64,000 nt of DNA. It comes from Sphaerolaimus hirsutus (Eukaryota; Nematoda; Chromadorea; Monhysterida; Sphaerolaimidae). This document shows, piece by piece, positions 22,322 through 34,400 of the stretch (the first letter of the stretch is position 1; each line of letters begins with the position of its first letter). The position numbers and the translations under genes were made by a program. Location: NCBI GenBank assembly GCA_964036195.1, contig OZ038459.1:12149206-12213205 (forward strand), in the 5' to 3' direction. A model generated the notes under the pieces. It made no database searches. It was not told where the DNA came from and worked only from the letters and a program-made list of their open reading frames with translations.

Positions 22322-22978
22322 TTATTCGCCCATAAATAAAAGCGTGAAATTGACAGCATTCCCCTCGTCAACAACTTTCTCCTAAATCATGTCGGTGCGC
22401 ACAAAGCCATTTACCTATGTCGGCCTACCTATTTACGTTTGGACAATGCAATGCAAGGTGCGGCTTGCAGAATGCATAATGGCCTACCCGTTTCTCGCAG
22501 ACAACCACCGCGGCTATTATGTTGTCTCATGCTTTTATGCATGCGCTCCCGTTTCGGTCAAATTCTATTGTTGCCATTAGCTTTAATCCTATTGGGAGGA
22601 TTGTTTGGGCTTTACCTACCAATGGGGCTTGCACTGCTTCATAAAATTACCACCTTGGTGATGTGGTCCGTTCATTGCTAAATGTGACCGTGGGTTGACC
22701 CTTTCAGTGTGTGCATTTAACATATGATTAGATTGCATCCATTTTTTGTGTTGGAAAGATGTTAATGGTAATAAACATGTCCAAATAGGAGATATCAGGA
22801 AATACAAACAAACATCTATACACAACTTAGCGTTATGTGTACCTGTGATGCAAACCAACATAGATAAAGACATCGTGTACATTGAATACATGATGTACAT
22901 CATTCAAGATGGGGGTATTTCGAGGGGGGTTATTTTTTCCTCAGCTTGAAAACACCTGGGGTATTTCGAAGGGGGGAT
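22322..22978. other. Intergenic; ends in TACCGTATT-family interior
   Basis: Two overlapping plus-strand frames (22389-22580, 22439-22681) have hydrophobic stretches but no family signature. Positions 22740-22978 carry the type A MITE interior (TACATGATGTACATCATTC, GGTATTTCGAGGGGGG). Confidence 0.35.
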
Positions 22979-22982
22979 TAAT

Positions 22983-23166
22983 TTAAGAGGGGTATCCTGT
23001 TCAACGTCGACTGCGACGTGACGCTGACGAGCATTCTTGTGAATTCTGACCACATAATGACAAAAATCAACACGAGCTGAAGTGCTGCGTCTTTTGCTAT
23101 TGAGGCGTTGTTTATTTTCTCAACGTAGTGGTCATTTACCTGTGTGGGTCGAAGATCGGATTTCAC
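22983..23166. other. Coding-like island, strand uncertain
   Basis: Both strands are open. The minus strand reads NDHYVEKINNASIAKDAALQ then a hydrophobic stretch (LVLIFVIMW). The plus strand reads FNVDCDVTLTSILVNSDHIM then TKINTS and stop. Base composition is richer in CG dinucleotides than the flanks, as in the window's true exons. It is cut on the left by a MITE. I cannot assign it. Confidence 0.25.
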
Positions 23167-24077
23167 AGGAAATGTGCCGACATCTGTTTATGGACGGGAA
23201 AATGCTTTTTAAATAGGTATACATTCTATTGATTGATGAGTGAAGGTGGAACGGTGAAAGTGGATGGGAGGCATGTAAATGTTTGACGTGTGTATGAGCA
23301 TTTATGGAGTGCGAGTTATTTTTTCCTCACCGTGTCAACATGTGGGAGTTATTCAAGGGGGGTTGTTCTGTAACCGGGTTATTCAATCACCCCATGCAAC
23401 GCTACCTACAGAAGGTGACATGACAAAGACACATACTGCCCATGCATTGTTGTAAATATTCATATTCATTTACTCATTCCAATCCAAAAGTGAAGTAATT
23501 TCAACTACATTAGACCTTTTTGAATAAGTGTGGACATTGTCCAATGTATTTGAGGTTGTGTGTGTGTGTGTTTCATTCTGTAGAATTGTAAAGTAATAAG
23601 AAACTCGACTTTAGACATCATTCAATATATATGGCAAGCAAATTTATGTTATATATTGCATGCAGTGTAGAAATGCGTGCTTGCGCACAATTTTTTAAAA
23701 TAAATATATGAAAGAAATGATATTAAAATTAATGTTTTTTAAATGTTTCAATGAGAATCCCGAATTTTCGAGTTTAGTCAAGCAAAAACCCTGAGTCGGG
23801 GCCATATTTTTCCTGGCCAAAAAATACTGGTAAGAGAAGTTGCTTTCCATTCCTTGTCTGAAATAGGCTTTGCATGTAATTTGCTGACTGGTTTGGGGAT
23901 AGCATTTTTCAATGCGTTTTCTAAAAAAGCATTGTTTATTATAATAAAAACCAGATCATTAAAAAATGTTGTTTCTCCATTCTGGGCTGATTATTTTTTC
24001 GCAACTTTATCTGTGGCCACAGCAAGAAAAAAAAAGTTATATCTTTGCTTATCTTGATATTAAAATGAACTGTTGGC
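23167..24077. other. Intergenic, nothing recognised
   Basis: A short TATCC/GTTATTCAAGG-type MITE remnant lies at 23310-23370. The rest is AT-rich without a gene. Confidence 0.35.
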
Positions 24078-24165
24078 TAGTGATGTAAAAGCGCCATGGC
24101 GCTGGCGCCTGGCGCTAGCGCCAAAGCAAAAAGCGCCATGGCGCTTTTGGCGCTTGGCGCTAATC
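24078..24165. mobile_element. GGCGCC/TAGTGATG-family fragment
   Basis: Starts TAGTGATGTAAAAGCGCC, followed by repeated GGCGCT/GGCGCC words. No right terminus or duplication is visible. Confidence 0.65.
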
Positions 24166-24299
24166 TACAATTTACAATATCGCATTGCATTTACTAATGC
24201 ATTTACAATATCGTCACAAATTTGATTTTTTTATAAACCGCATGCGATTATCACCAAAAGTTGAAAAAAGTCATCTCTGTTATGCCTAACTTATTCACA

Positions 24300-24412
24300 A
24301 CAATGATTTTTTCATATTTTACACGAAAATCGCGGGCTTTATCATCATTGGCACGTTTCCAACGTGATACATAAATGAGTGCGAGGGCAGAGTATCGTGT
24401 CCGCCGAGTATA
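24300..24412. mobile_element. Right half of the 245-bp TA-target element
   Basis: Matches the right part of 30718-30962 (ATTGGCACGTTTCCAACGTG, GTGCGAGGGCAGAGTATCGT, ending CCGAGTA then TA). The left half is missing. Confidence 0.7.
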
Positions 24413-24604
24413 ACAGTAAAGATAGAAGGCAGTAGAAGATATGGATAAAACATTCCAGCGAGCTCAACATTTTCAATCCAACTTTCAAGATCAAATGCGG
24501 CTACTCTAATGTAAAAGAAAATTTATAGTGACCGAAAGTAGCACCAGACTTCTCAAACGGGGCCAGTTTAAGGTGAAGGTCCTTTAAATTTGTTTTTTAG
24601 GTAT

Positions 24605-24912
24605 AGTGGAATGTTTCTATTCGTGAAGGGTCCTCCCCAAACGCTCCAGCTATCTATCTATCCCCGGGGCCACTCAGCTAAATATGTAGGTATAATATCT
24701 ATGTAAAATATCTATCCCGAGGCAAATTTTTTGGCTACTATCCCTCGGACCCCCCCCCCCCAAATCGCCAGCTAGCTATCTATCTGGACTAGTTTCTGAG
24801 GAATTTTGTCCCAATTTTCACTCAGAATCGAAATATTTTATATACATTCGTAGCAGGGACGTATGTATCCAGGATTTTTGACCGGGGGGGGGCTGCTTTC
24901 GGAGTTGGAAGT
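24605..24912. repeat. Partial CAGGGGT-family sequence bordering the minisatellite
   Basis: Carries the family words AGCTATCTATCTATCCCCGG and GGCTACTATCCCTCGGACCC, then GGACGTATGTATCCAGG and a G9 run immediately before the tandem array. Confidence 0.5.
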
Positions 24913-25876
24913 GGAAGTTTTGGATCTGTTCCCAATCGAATTGGAATTATGGACCGGTTCCCAATCGAATTGGAGTTTTGGATCTGTTCCCAATCGAATT
25001 GGAATTATGGACCGGTTCCCAATCGAATTGGAGTTTTGGATCTGTTCCCAATCGAATTGGAATTATGGACCGGTTCCCAATCGAATTGGAGTTTTGGATC
25101 TGTTCCCAATCAAATTGGAATTATGGACCGGTTCCCAATCGAATTGGAGTTTTGGATCTGTTCCCAATTGAATTGGAATTATGGACCGGTTCCCAATCGA
25201 ATTGGAGTTTTGGATCTGTTCCCAATTGAATTGGAGTTTTGGATCTGTTCCCAATCGAATTGGAATTATGGACCGGTTCCCAATCGAATTGGAGTTTTGG
25301 ATCTGTTCCCAATCGAATTGGAGTTTTGGATCTGTTCCCAATCGAATTGGAATTATGGACCGGTTCCCAATCGAATTGGAATTATGGACCGGTTCCCAAT
25401 CGAATTGGAGTTTTGGATCTGTTCCCAATCGAATTGGAATTATGGACCGGTTCCCAATCGAATTGGAGTTTTGGATCTGTTCCCAATCGAATTGGAATTA
25501 TGGACCGGTTCCCAATCGAATTGGAGTTTTGGATCTGTTCCCAATCAAATTGGAATTATGGACCGGTTCCCAATCGAATTGGAGTTTTGGATCTGTTTCC
25601 AATCGAACTGGAGTTTTGGATCTGTTCCCAATCGAATTGGAATTATGGACCGGTTCCCAATCGAATTGGAATTATGGACCGGTTCCCAATCGAATTGGAG
25701 GTTTGGATCTGTTCCCAATCGAATTGGAGTTTTGGATCTGTTCCCAATCGAATTGGAGTTTTGGATCTGTTCCCAATTGAATTGGAGTTTTGGATCTGTT
25801 CCCAATCGAATTGGAATTATGGACCGGTTCCCAATCGAATTGGAATTATGGACCGGTTCCCAATCGAATTGGAGTG
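24913..25876. repeat. 29-bp minisatellite, 33 units of two types
   Basis: Each unit is the constant part CCCAATCGAATTGGA plus one of two 14-bp variants: GTTTTGGATCTGTT (F) or ATTATGGACCGGTT (I). Read in order, 33 units give FIFIFIFIFI FFIFFII FIFIFI FFII FFFFII. A few units carry point changes (AATTGAATT, AATCAAATT, one TTTCC). Because 29 is not a multiple of 3 and the unit lacks stops, all three plus frames stay open; the longest spans 24949-25920. Small related arrays sit at 36468-36594 and 37322-37400. Confidence 0.95.
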
Positions 25877-25963
25877 AAAGTTTTAGATCGGTTGCGAATT
25901 GTAAAGTGACTGGAGCATAAGATATGTTATTGTAAGAGCCCGGGTAAATTCCTCCAAAAAAGT

Positions 25964-26188
25964 ATACCGTATTTCCTCGAAATACCCCCCCCCCCAATTG
26001 AGTGTACAGAGAACGTACATGACAAAACTGCAGTTTATGCAGACAACAATTATACTGGAATTTCAAAAAAATTCTGGCGTAATAATAAGCCCCCCCCTTC
26101 GAAATACCCCTCGTATAACCCCCTCAAAATTCTCACTCTGAAACAATAACCCCCCCCCCCCCGGGGAGTATTTCGGGGAAATACGGTA
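25964..26188. mobile_element. TACCGTATT-family MITE, interior type B
   Basis: Left end TACCGTATTTCCTCGAAATA; right end GTATTTCGGGGAAATACGGT then A. The type B interior is marked by CAATTGAGTGTACAGAGAAC and GTACATGACAAAACTGCAGT. It lies 90 bp after the minisatellite. Confidence 0.78.
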
Positions 26189-26384
26189 TATGAACGCCCT
26201 ACGCAAAAGTTACTGTGTTTTGTACGAGCGGGAGTGAAAAACGCAGGATTTCCGTCTGCGTCACCGATAATCACCGCAGAATGCAATAAATAAAGTCAAC
26301 ACATGTATAAACTAAAAAGTGTAATAATAATCTAAAATAATATCTGTCAACAGTAGCTGATAGTCACCTCTATTTTGCAGATTT

Positions 26385-26835
26385 ATTAGTTTGAGCAAGA
26401 TTCAGTTGAAACCTAGTTTGGATGACAATAATGTGCATATGTAACAAACCATAAAAATGATGCATAAATGATGCAGTTTCTTTCAAAATGTCACATTTAC
26501 GTCCTTATGCCTGTTCCTTGAATTTAGGCGATCCGAAAATTATTTTTTTGGGTTAAAATACTGGAAAGTTACACATCATTTTGCAAGTTATGCAACGCTT
26601 GCAGAAAATGGTCCTGCGCACACTCATTTTCAACCAAAGCTTTAAAAACTAATACATCTGCCTTGAATGCATTAAAGTTTCCTAAAATGACTTATTTTTA
26701 ATATCTGTTAACTGTAGTTGACATTTACCTAATTCTAGAAAACTCAAATGCATTCAAAGCTGATTTTTAGTTTTGAAATTTTTTTGAAAACTAGTTTGTG
26801 CAGGCACAATAGTGATACATACCAATTTTTAGGTA
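26385..26835. repeat. Dispersed element, uninterrupted copy
   Basis: Starts near GATTTATTAGTTTGAGCAAG and ends in GAAAACTAGTTTGTGCAGGC. It matches 30440-31110 over most of its length, except that the latter contains the 245-bp insert. It gives the empty site ACTAATACATCTGCC at about 26650. Confidence 0.75.
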
Positions 26836-27089
26836 TTTCCCCCCTATTTTAGCGATTTTTCTCTATTTTCTACCTTCTACAGCTAAAACAAACAAAGGTA
26901 ATTCACAAACACACAAGAACAAATTTTCAGCTTCCGGTAAACTCACAATTGTTCACAATTGATTAGGTAATCATTTTACCAAATTTGTGCTATGTGCTTG
27001 TTGTGTGTAGGGTTGTCGCAAAAATCTAATCAGATCGAATTTCTTCTAATAGAACAACATACCTGCAATAGAAGAATAAATATATTGTA

Positions 27090-27334
27090 TACTCGGCGTA
27101 CGTGATACTCTGCCCTCGCACTGATTTATGTCTCGTGTTGGAAGCGTGCCAATGATCATTGAATCATGCGATTTCCGTAAAAATATGAAAAAATTCATCG
27201 ATGTGAATATGTTAATGAATAACATTATAACAACAATCAATTTTGTCATCTTTTTATGAAACTCGCACGCGTTAACCATCGTTGGCACACTTCCAGCGGG
27301 AACCACGCGTGCAAGGTGTAAAGTAACCGGAGTA
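27090..27334. mobile_element. 245-bp TA-target MITE (complete copy)
   Basis: Begins TACTCGGCGTACGTG and ends GTAACCGGAGTA, with TA on both flanks. It is the inverted counterpart of 30718-30962 and has exactly the same length. Characteristic words are CTCGTGTTGGAAGCGTGCC and CACTTCCAGCGGGAACCACG. Confidence 0.85.
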
Positions 27335-27840
27335 TACAAGTTTCATCAAAAAATAAAATCATATTGAAATGAAAAATGTGTTAGAACTGCACTTCCAATA
27401 GAACGACAGGTAAAAAAAGTTGACAAAAATATAGAATGGCGGTCTTCTATTAGAAAAGATACGGTATCTGGTGATTAATAGAGGAATTGAATCTTGTATT
27501 GACTTCTCAGTATTTTTGTCAATAGGTTTGTCATGTCCCAACCAATACAGCACTCTCATAATTTATTCAAATACATAACAAGTTAGGAACTTGTTTTTTC
27601 TTCAGCTTCTATTTACATGCACTTCTATTTTGAGAGAATTTTTTTATTTACATTTTATATTTACATATTTTTATATATTTACAACCACACGACTTAGTTT
27701 TTTTCCTAACGTTTTTTCAACAATCAAACAGTTAATCAAGTAGTCAAGGTGAATAAGAACAATCAAAGCAACAATATTTTGATTAAACAAGCAAAAATAT
27801 AAACAAAAATCATTATTCATAGTAAAATGCAATGCCGAAC
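27335..27840. other. Intergenic, AT-rich
   Basis: Contains a TTCTTCTAATAG-family remnant near 27400-27470 (AATAGAACGACAGG, TCTATTAGAAAAGATACGGT). No gene seen. Confidence 0.35.
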
Positions 27841-27851
27841 AGCAATAATGT

Positions 27852-28362
27852 ACCGTATTTGCTCGAAATACCCCCAGGGCCCAGAGGGTTGATTATTTCA
27901 GATAGCAAATGTTGATGCAGGTATTTCGAGGGGGTATTTCGAGTACCTCGCGCTAACCCCCCTTGAATTGACCACCATCGAAATACCCCCCTCAAATTTG
28001 ACCCCCACCTCGAAATACCCCCACCCAAATTGAGTAACGAGAATCTACACGACAAATACAGCAGTTTGTGATCTGTGCACAAAAAAACCGTGAAAACTCT
28101 GACACACGCTAAAACCAAAGAGTAAGTTACATTGTGCCTACACACACTAGTTTTCACCGAAGCTTTGTGGGAAATCTGAATTTTTTCAAATGCAGATAAA
28201 TCAACACGGTTAAATGATTTTATTTAATTTTAACGTGAATTTAAATAAATGAAAGTAATTCAAGGGGGAGAGTTATTTTTTCGTCGGTGTTTTTGAGGGG
28301 GGAAGTTATTCAAGGGTGGGGAGTTATTCAAGGGGGGGTCTTATTCGAGGATATACGGTAGT
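27852..28362. mobile_element. Degraded MITEs: TACCGTATT-type then TATCCTCGAATAA-type
   Basis: 27852-28110 has TACCGTATTTGCTCGAAATA and the type B words AAATTGAGTAACGAGA. 28250-28362 has AGTTATTCAAGGG echoes ending CTTATTCGAGGATATACGGT then A. Confidence 0.6.
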
Positions 28363-28499
28363 TCCAGAGATATCTAGTAAGGGTTAAATACCAAGGTATA
28401 AAAATATTCTGCTTATTTTGGTAGAAAATATAAGTTTTGAAATAACATGGACATGAAATTTTGAAATGATATTTGAATGTCACAATTTGATACATTCCT

Positions 28500-28910
28500 A
28501 AGCACCTCCAGAAAGGGTCCACTTTTTGTTGGCTTTAGCCATTTTTTATCAGATAGCAAATCGATTCTCCGGAGGGATAGATATCTGAAAATTTTCTGGG
28601 TGGGGCTGGGGGTGACTTGGGTGGGGGGGGGGGGAGGCTCGCGGAGGCAGAATATATAGGTAGGCTTTTTCGGTGCATAGAACGCAGAAAGGGAAAAAAT
28701 CTCTAAAAACAGGTTCAAAGTAGCTAACATGGCAAAAAGTAGGTATATAAACATGTGTATAGCCAAAAGCTGCGATTTTGAAGGTGAAAAACTATAAAAT
28801 GGCATGAAAATTACCGATTTTGAGTGACAATTTTGGGCCAAAATTTCTCAAAAATCGCTCCTAATGGGTAGGTAACTGAGCTATTTGGGGGGGGGGGGGC
28901 TCTGGGGCAG
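28500..28910. mobile_element. CAGGGGT-family-like sequence
   Basis: Contains ATCAGATAGCAAATCGATTC, CTCCGGAGGGATAGATATCT and AATTTTGGGCCAAAATTTCTC, all signature words of the hAT-like family. The exact ends are not defined. Confidence 0.5.
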
Positions 28911-29920
28911 GGTTGGTTTTATAAAAATTCATTTTAGTAAAATTGTATAAAAATTGTATAAAAATTTTATTTTATTTTTATTTTATTTTTGTTTCATTTT
29001 ATTTTATTTTATTTTATTCCCAAAAGTCATTAATAAAATAAAATGACACTATTTTACAAAAATTTTACAAAAATTGTACAAAATTTTTACAAAAAATCGA
29101 AATCATGCATGCAAGACCAGAAAAATGTTACAATTAGACCTATACATGAAAAACCGTGACAAATTTACCCCTTACTTTTCAAAATGGTTGTTTACCCCGT
29201 ATTGTTAGCTGGCTGCAAGTGTTTAGTTACAATTATTGATAAAAATGGTGAGCATTTTCAGTAGAAGGACTGGGCACATTTGTGAAATGTCATGCAAAGT
29301 GTCAATTCTCATGCAAAACGTCAAGTGTCATGTCAAATTTCAAGCAAAGTGGCAATTGTCATTACAATTGCCATGCAAAGTGAAAATTGTGTATCCAAAT
29401 GTTGTGTTTTTGTATCCATAGTATGTTTGGTATTTAAATCTAATGTTTTTGTATCCAAATGTTCACATAAGATTTGGATTCAACAACAACATAATTTGGA
29501 TACAAAACATAAAATTTGGATACAATTTGCTTGACAATTGATAGTTTAATTTTTATATGCCATGACAATTTACACTTTACTTTACATTTGTCATGATGAT
29601 TGACACTTTGCATGTCATTTTACATGACATTTGACACTTTACAAAGCTTGGAACTGCCCCCTGATCGATGAATAAACAGGTAGAAACTCAAGCAATGAGA
29701 TAAAATTTTACAAAAAAAAACATGAATTTTTATACAATTTTACAAAAATATGAATTTTTATACAATTTTACAAAAAATTTACAAAAATTCGAATTTTTAT
29801 ACAATTTTTATTTTTATTCTTAAGTTTTCCATTTTATTTTATTCTTAAATTTTCCATTTTATTTTTATTTTTTTAATATTTTTTTCTGAGATTTTGCCAA
29901 CCCTGCTCTGGGGTTAGTAG
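28911..29920. repeat. Low-complexity TTTTATTTTA / TACAAAAATT tract with TGTCA-rich core
   Basis: Outer parts are runs of TTTTATTTTATTTTA and TACAAAAATTTTACAAAAATT. The core, 29240-29660, is full of short words AAGTGTCAA, ATGCAAAGTG and TTGACACTTT in both orientations. The core belongs to the same family as 37905-38150 and 42780-42975. Confidence 0.55.
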
Positions 29921-30439
29921 CCAAAAAATTTGTCTCGGGATATATAGATAGCTGGCTGATCTGGGGGCGCAGCACCCCCCCCCCCCAGCCCCCCCCAGGA
30001 GACCCCTGCTCCCGATAATATTTCAAAAAAAGCTTCCAAATCGATTTCAGTCAGTCGGGTCAGCAACATTCAACTGCCAAATCCGTGGGCCGACTGCAGC
30101 CTGAAATATTTAAAGCAGAATTTGCTCATCATAATCCCATCATTGTCACAATAACCAGGCACCATGGATGTCATTTGAATTTTTGCTACTTTTTGGATAC
30201 TTTTCATTAAATTAGGAAACCTTATGTGTGTATCAATCTATAGATTTCCTTCATTTTGTTCACTTCAACACATCATCACATGCATATTGACCCAATGGAA
30301 AACCTCGAAAAACAATTTTTATATCTGTTTCGATTTTCTCAAAATAAAAAACTCTTTTGAATTTTGAGGTCAATAAACAAACTCAAGTGAAGTGACGTGT
30401 AAACTTATGACTATCATGAGACATTGTCAGTATGACTAT
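29921..30439. other. Intergenic; remnant of CAGGGGT family then AT-rich sequence
   Basis: 29935-30020 has AGATAGCTGGCTGATC and C-runs ending GGAGACCCCTGCTCCC. The rest shows no gene or repeat I can identify. Confidence 0.35.
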
Positions 30440-31110
30440 CATTTTGCAGATTTATTAGTTTTAGCAAGATTCAGTTGAAAACTAGTTTGCATGACAATAA
30501 TGTGCAAATGTAACGAACCATAAAAATGATGCATAAATGATGCAGTTTCTTTCAAAATGTCACATTTACATCCTTATGCCTGGTCCTTGAATTTGGGCGA
30601 TCCCAAAATTATATTTTTGGGTTACAGGAAAGTTACACATCATTTTGCAAGTTATGCAATGCTTGCACAAAATGGTCCTGCGCACACTCATTTTCAACCA
30701 AAGCTTTAAAACTAATATACTCCGGTTACTTAACAGCTTGCACGCGTGGTTCCCGCTGGAAGTGTGCCAACGATGGTTAACACGTGCGAGTTTCATAAAA
30801 AGATCACAAAATTGATTGTCGTTATAATGTTATTCATTAACATATTCACATCGATACATTTTTACATCTTTTTATGGAAATCACATGATTTAACAATAAT
30901 TGGCACGCTTCCAACACGATACATAAATCAGTGCGAGGGCAGAGTATCATGTCTGCAGAGTATACATCTACCTTGAATGCATAAAAGTTTCCTAAAATGA
31001 CTTATTTTTTATATCTGTTAACTGTAGTTGACATTTACCTCATTCTAGAAAACTCAATGCATTCTAAGCTGATTTTACTGTTTTTGACATTTTGGTTGAA
31101 AAGTAGTGTG
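30440..31110. repeat. Dispersed element, copy interrupted by the TA element
   Basis: Matches 26385-26835 on both sides of the 245-bp insert (left GATTTATTAGTTTTAGCAAG; right CTTGAATGCATAAAAGTTTC). Confidence 0.75.
30718..30962. mobile_element. 245-bp TA-target MITE (complete copy, with empty site)
   Basis: Starts TACTCCGGTTACTTAAC and ends GTCTGCAGAGTA. It is flanked by TA at 30716-30717 and 30963-30964. The related sequence at 26650 is uninterrupted (CTAATACATCT), proving insertion with a 2-bp TA duplication. A Tc1/mariner-type origin is the simplest reading. Other copies: 27090-27334, half copies near 24300-24412 and 51185-51207, and a diverged one at 59645-59875. Confidence 0.9.
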
Positions 31111-31400
31111 TATGTGCATACACAATAGTATTTTTTGATATTTTCTTGAATACAGGATGTAAATGTGACAGTTTTAAAGAAACTCGTGGAAATCGTGGGA
31201 ATTGTGGGAAAACATTTCATTTTACCGCACGCTTTTGTATTTACTTGTGTTTAAGTGCTATCGCTATTTATTTGAAATGTGTTATTTTGTGTGCGCAGGA
31301 CCATTATGTGCAAATGTTGCATAACTTGCAAAATGATGCGTAACTTTCGTGTAACCAACAAATATAATTCTGGGATCGCCTCAATTGTGTGTGATGTTTT

Positions 31401-34400
31401 TTAACATTTAATGGCAGAAGACTTATGTACCTGATTTCCATTGTCCTTGTGTCCCTTTCTTGCGCGATGCACAACTTGCTCAAACGAACGTAGCTTGAAT
31501 TCGTGCCGCAACTGGTCAGGCACCGTCTGTCAAAAAAGCAACTATCAAGTAAAGTGGCAGCATTAAGTGGCGTTCACACTTAACAGTTCAAGTGGCGTTC
31601 ACATGGTTATAATCTGACAACAGAAAATGTGAGAAATCAACCTCATTTTTGTGATGAAAATGGGACATTTTGACTGAAAAATAGTCGCCGATGAGCCTGA
31701 CGCGCTGCACCTGCAAATTTCTTTTGCTGTGGCGCCATTGGCGCTTGGCGCTCGGGTTTGGAAAAGCGCCGTCGCGCTTGTTCCATCACTAGTCGCCACG
31801 AAAACTCACAAACCTGCAGAACAAGCTCCTTCGGTTGCAGGTGCCGCTGCAACAGGGCCTGCCGCTTCAGCTCCTCGTTCAGCGTCGCGCGCAGCTCCCG
31901 CAGCGGCACGGCGACGTGGTTGTGCCGCCGCGGCATGTCGCCGGCCGCGCTGCCGCGTTTGAAGGCGCCCGGCCCGGAGCGGCCGACTGGCGGAGCGTCC
32001 TGGACGACCATCATCGCGGGGCAGCCTGCGCCATTTTACTTTTACCGGTTCCCAAAAAAATGTCTAACCGCGGATAATGATACCGCATTTCCTCGAAATA
32101 CCCCCCCCCTCGCTCTACCCCCCCCCCCCCCTCTCGGAACCACTATGAAACAATCACCACCCTCGAAATACCCCCCAAATTGAGTGTAAAGGGTACGTAC
32201 ATGACAATAACTGTGGTTTGTCGTTAAAACAATGTCGGTGTCACGTTAGAACAGTGTACATACCATCTACATACTAATATTAGTCTACAGAACCTTATAA
32301 ATGGCGGTTTCTGTTGCATTTTTCGACGTCTGCGTACGTTTCAGACAACAATTTCGTAAACTCGGCGGACTTATTGGAAGTCATTGTTCTACGGGATTTT
32401 TGTACGAGTGTGACTAATTAAACTTGGCATATGTCCAAGTTTTCGCGTTTCATTCAAACAAGTTTACAGATGCGCGATTTTTGTTCACGTCGCCAATAAT
32501 GGCCGCGGAATGCAATGAAGCAACTGACCGCAAATGGCGACAAACGTACTAGTTGAAACTTGTGTTTACTTAATCACATTCCGCGGCCATTATCGTGACG
32601 CGAACAGAAATCAGGCGTCTTAAATCTTTTTGGTATGAAACGCAAGGAATTTGGACGTGTGCCAAATTTCATACGTACTTTTTCGGAGGAATCTATCTGG
32701 GCCGCGACGATAAGATCGGGCCTAATGCCTTACAATCCGACTTTCTGTAACGATATGTCTATCAAATTCATATCGTTCTCTTTTAAAAGGTCGGATTGAA
32801 TAAAATGTATCGTGAACCGAATGGAATCCGTCCATTCAAGTTCGAATTAAAAAACATACGTCATTGGGAACCAAGGGCCGAATACCTGATTCGTTTCATG
32901 TCCGCCGAGTTTACTTGGTTTTCAAATTTGTGAAATAATAACCCCCCCCCCCTCGAAATACCCCCCTCGTTCTACCCCCCCCCTCGAGACCACTGTGAAA
33001 CAATCACCCCCCTGGGGGTAGTTCGAGGAAATACGGTAGTCCCCACAAAATGTCCACAAATGTCCACCGAATACAAAATGGCAGTGAGGAATAATTCATA
33101 GTTGTTAGAACGTCTTTACGTTTACTAGAATGATACTTATTTTTACAGTGCAGTACATACTGTATTACCTCGAAATACCCCCAGGGAGTTCATTTTTTCA
33201 GAGTGAGAATTTTGAGGGGGGGAACAAGGGGGGTATTTCGAGGGGGTAAACCCTGTTCTAACATAACACAGTCATTGTTTTTAACGTGTGTTCTGCGTTT
33301 CCCGGATCACAAACCGTAGTTTTGTTATTTAAGTTCTCTATACACTGTATTTGGGGGGGGGGGTATTTCGAGGAAATACGGTATGAACAAAATGGTTACT
33401 TTCTTGGTGTCAAACAATGTTGAGATACATAAAAGTACTGCAGCACCTGGAAGCTAACCTAGGCGATTTCTTGAGCACCGGAAGTAGATAGTCGATTTGG
33501 CCTGGCCCTTTGACTTATGGATGTAGTATGTGAATCCATCATGGACAAGCTTCTCGCCATAGATGAGCAACACAGTTCCATTTGAAACTGCACTCGTTCT
33601 ACGATAGGACACAGCATCCTTAGTATAGTTGTGATACTTCATGATGACATTATTCACATGCATGGTACCAAAATGCAATGGGTTCCATCGGAAAATGTTT
33701 CAAAGGGGGGTGCACTGATACGCACATGTGCCCGATACGCACATTTGCCCGTTTTTTTCACTTGACACTTTTTCAAGTGATTTTCAGATATGAGTAAAGT
33801 GAAAAAAGTTGCGCAATGACATTAGTGAACTTTTTTCACTTCACTCATATCTGACAATCACTTGAAAATGTGTCAAGTGAAAGAAAACAGTGAAAAATAA
33901 CCATTTTTCACTGTTTTTCACTTGACACATTTTCAAGTGATTTTCAGATATGAGTAAAGTGAAAAAGTTGCGCAATGACATTAGTGAACTTTTTTCACTT
34001 CACTCATATCTGAAAATCACTTGAAAAAGTGTCAAGTGAGAAAACGGGCAAATGTGCGTATCGGGCAGATGTGCGTATCAGGCCTGCCCCGTTTCAAAGC
34101 ACCTGAATGCCATGGCATTTTATACTTGGCACTACTGGAGTATAGCACCATGCTAAATACTTTTTATTGTGCTACAACAAAATGGCATAAACCACCAAAG
34201 GCTCCATGCTGCTTTCAGCGTTGGCATTATTGACACTGGCCAGGCCTTGTACGCACATACGCCCGGCACGCGGGTGATGAAACCTGGCAAGCACACAGAC
34301 CCGGCACGCACATAGCTGGGTCTATGTGCGGAGGCCAGGACACTTTCATGCTGCGTTTTTATGCCATAAGTGTTAGTTCTCATAGTGGCAGTAAAATTAG

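Noticed and set aside
24913-25876. CRISPR-like array (29-bp repeats)
   Set aside because: Units are contiguous with no unique spacers, and the genome is clearly eukaryotic.
24949-25920. 323-codon open frame in the minisatellite as a real gene
   Set aside because: All three frames are open because the 29-bp unit has no stops; there is no domain, splice context or codon bias beyond the repeat.
31758-32183. Overlapping plus-strand frames of 77-141 codons
   Set aside because: Antisense shadows of the FLYWCH exon 31814-32025 in a GC-rich island.
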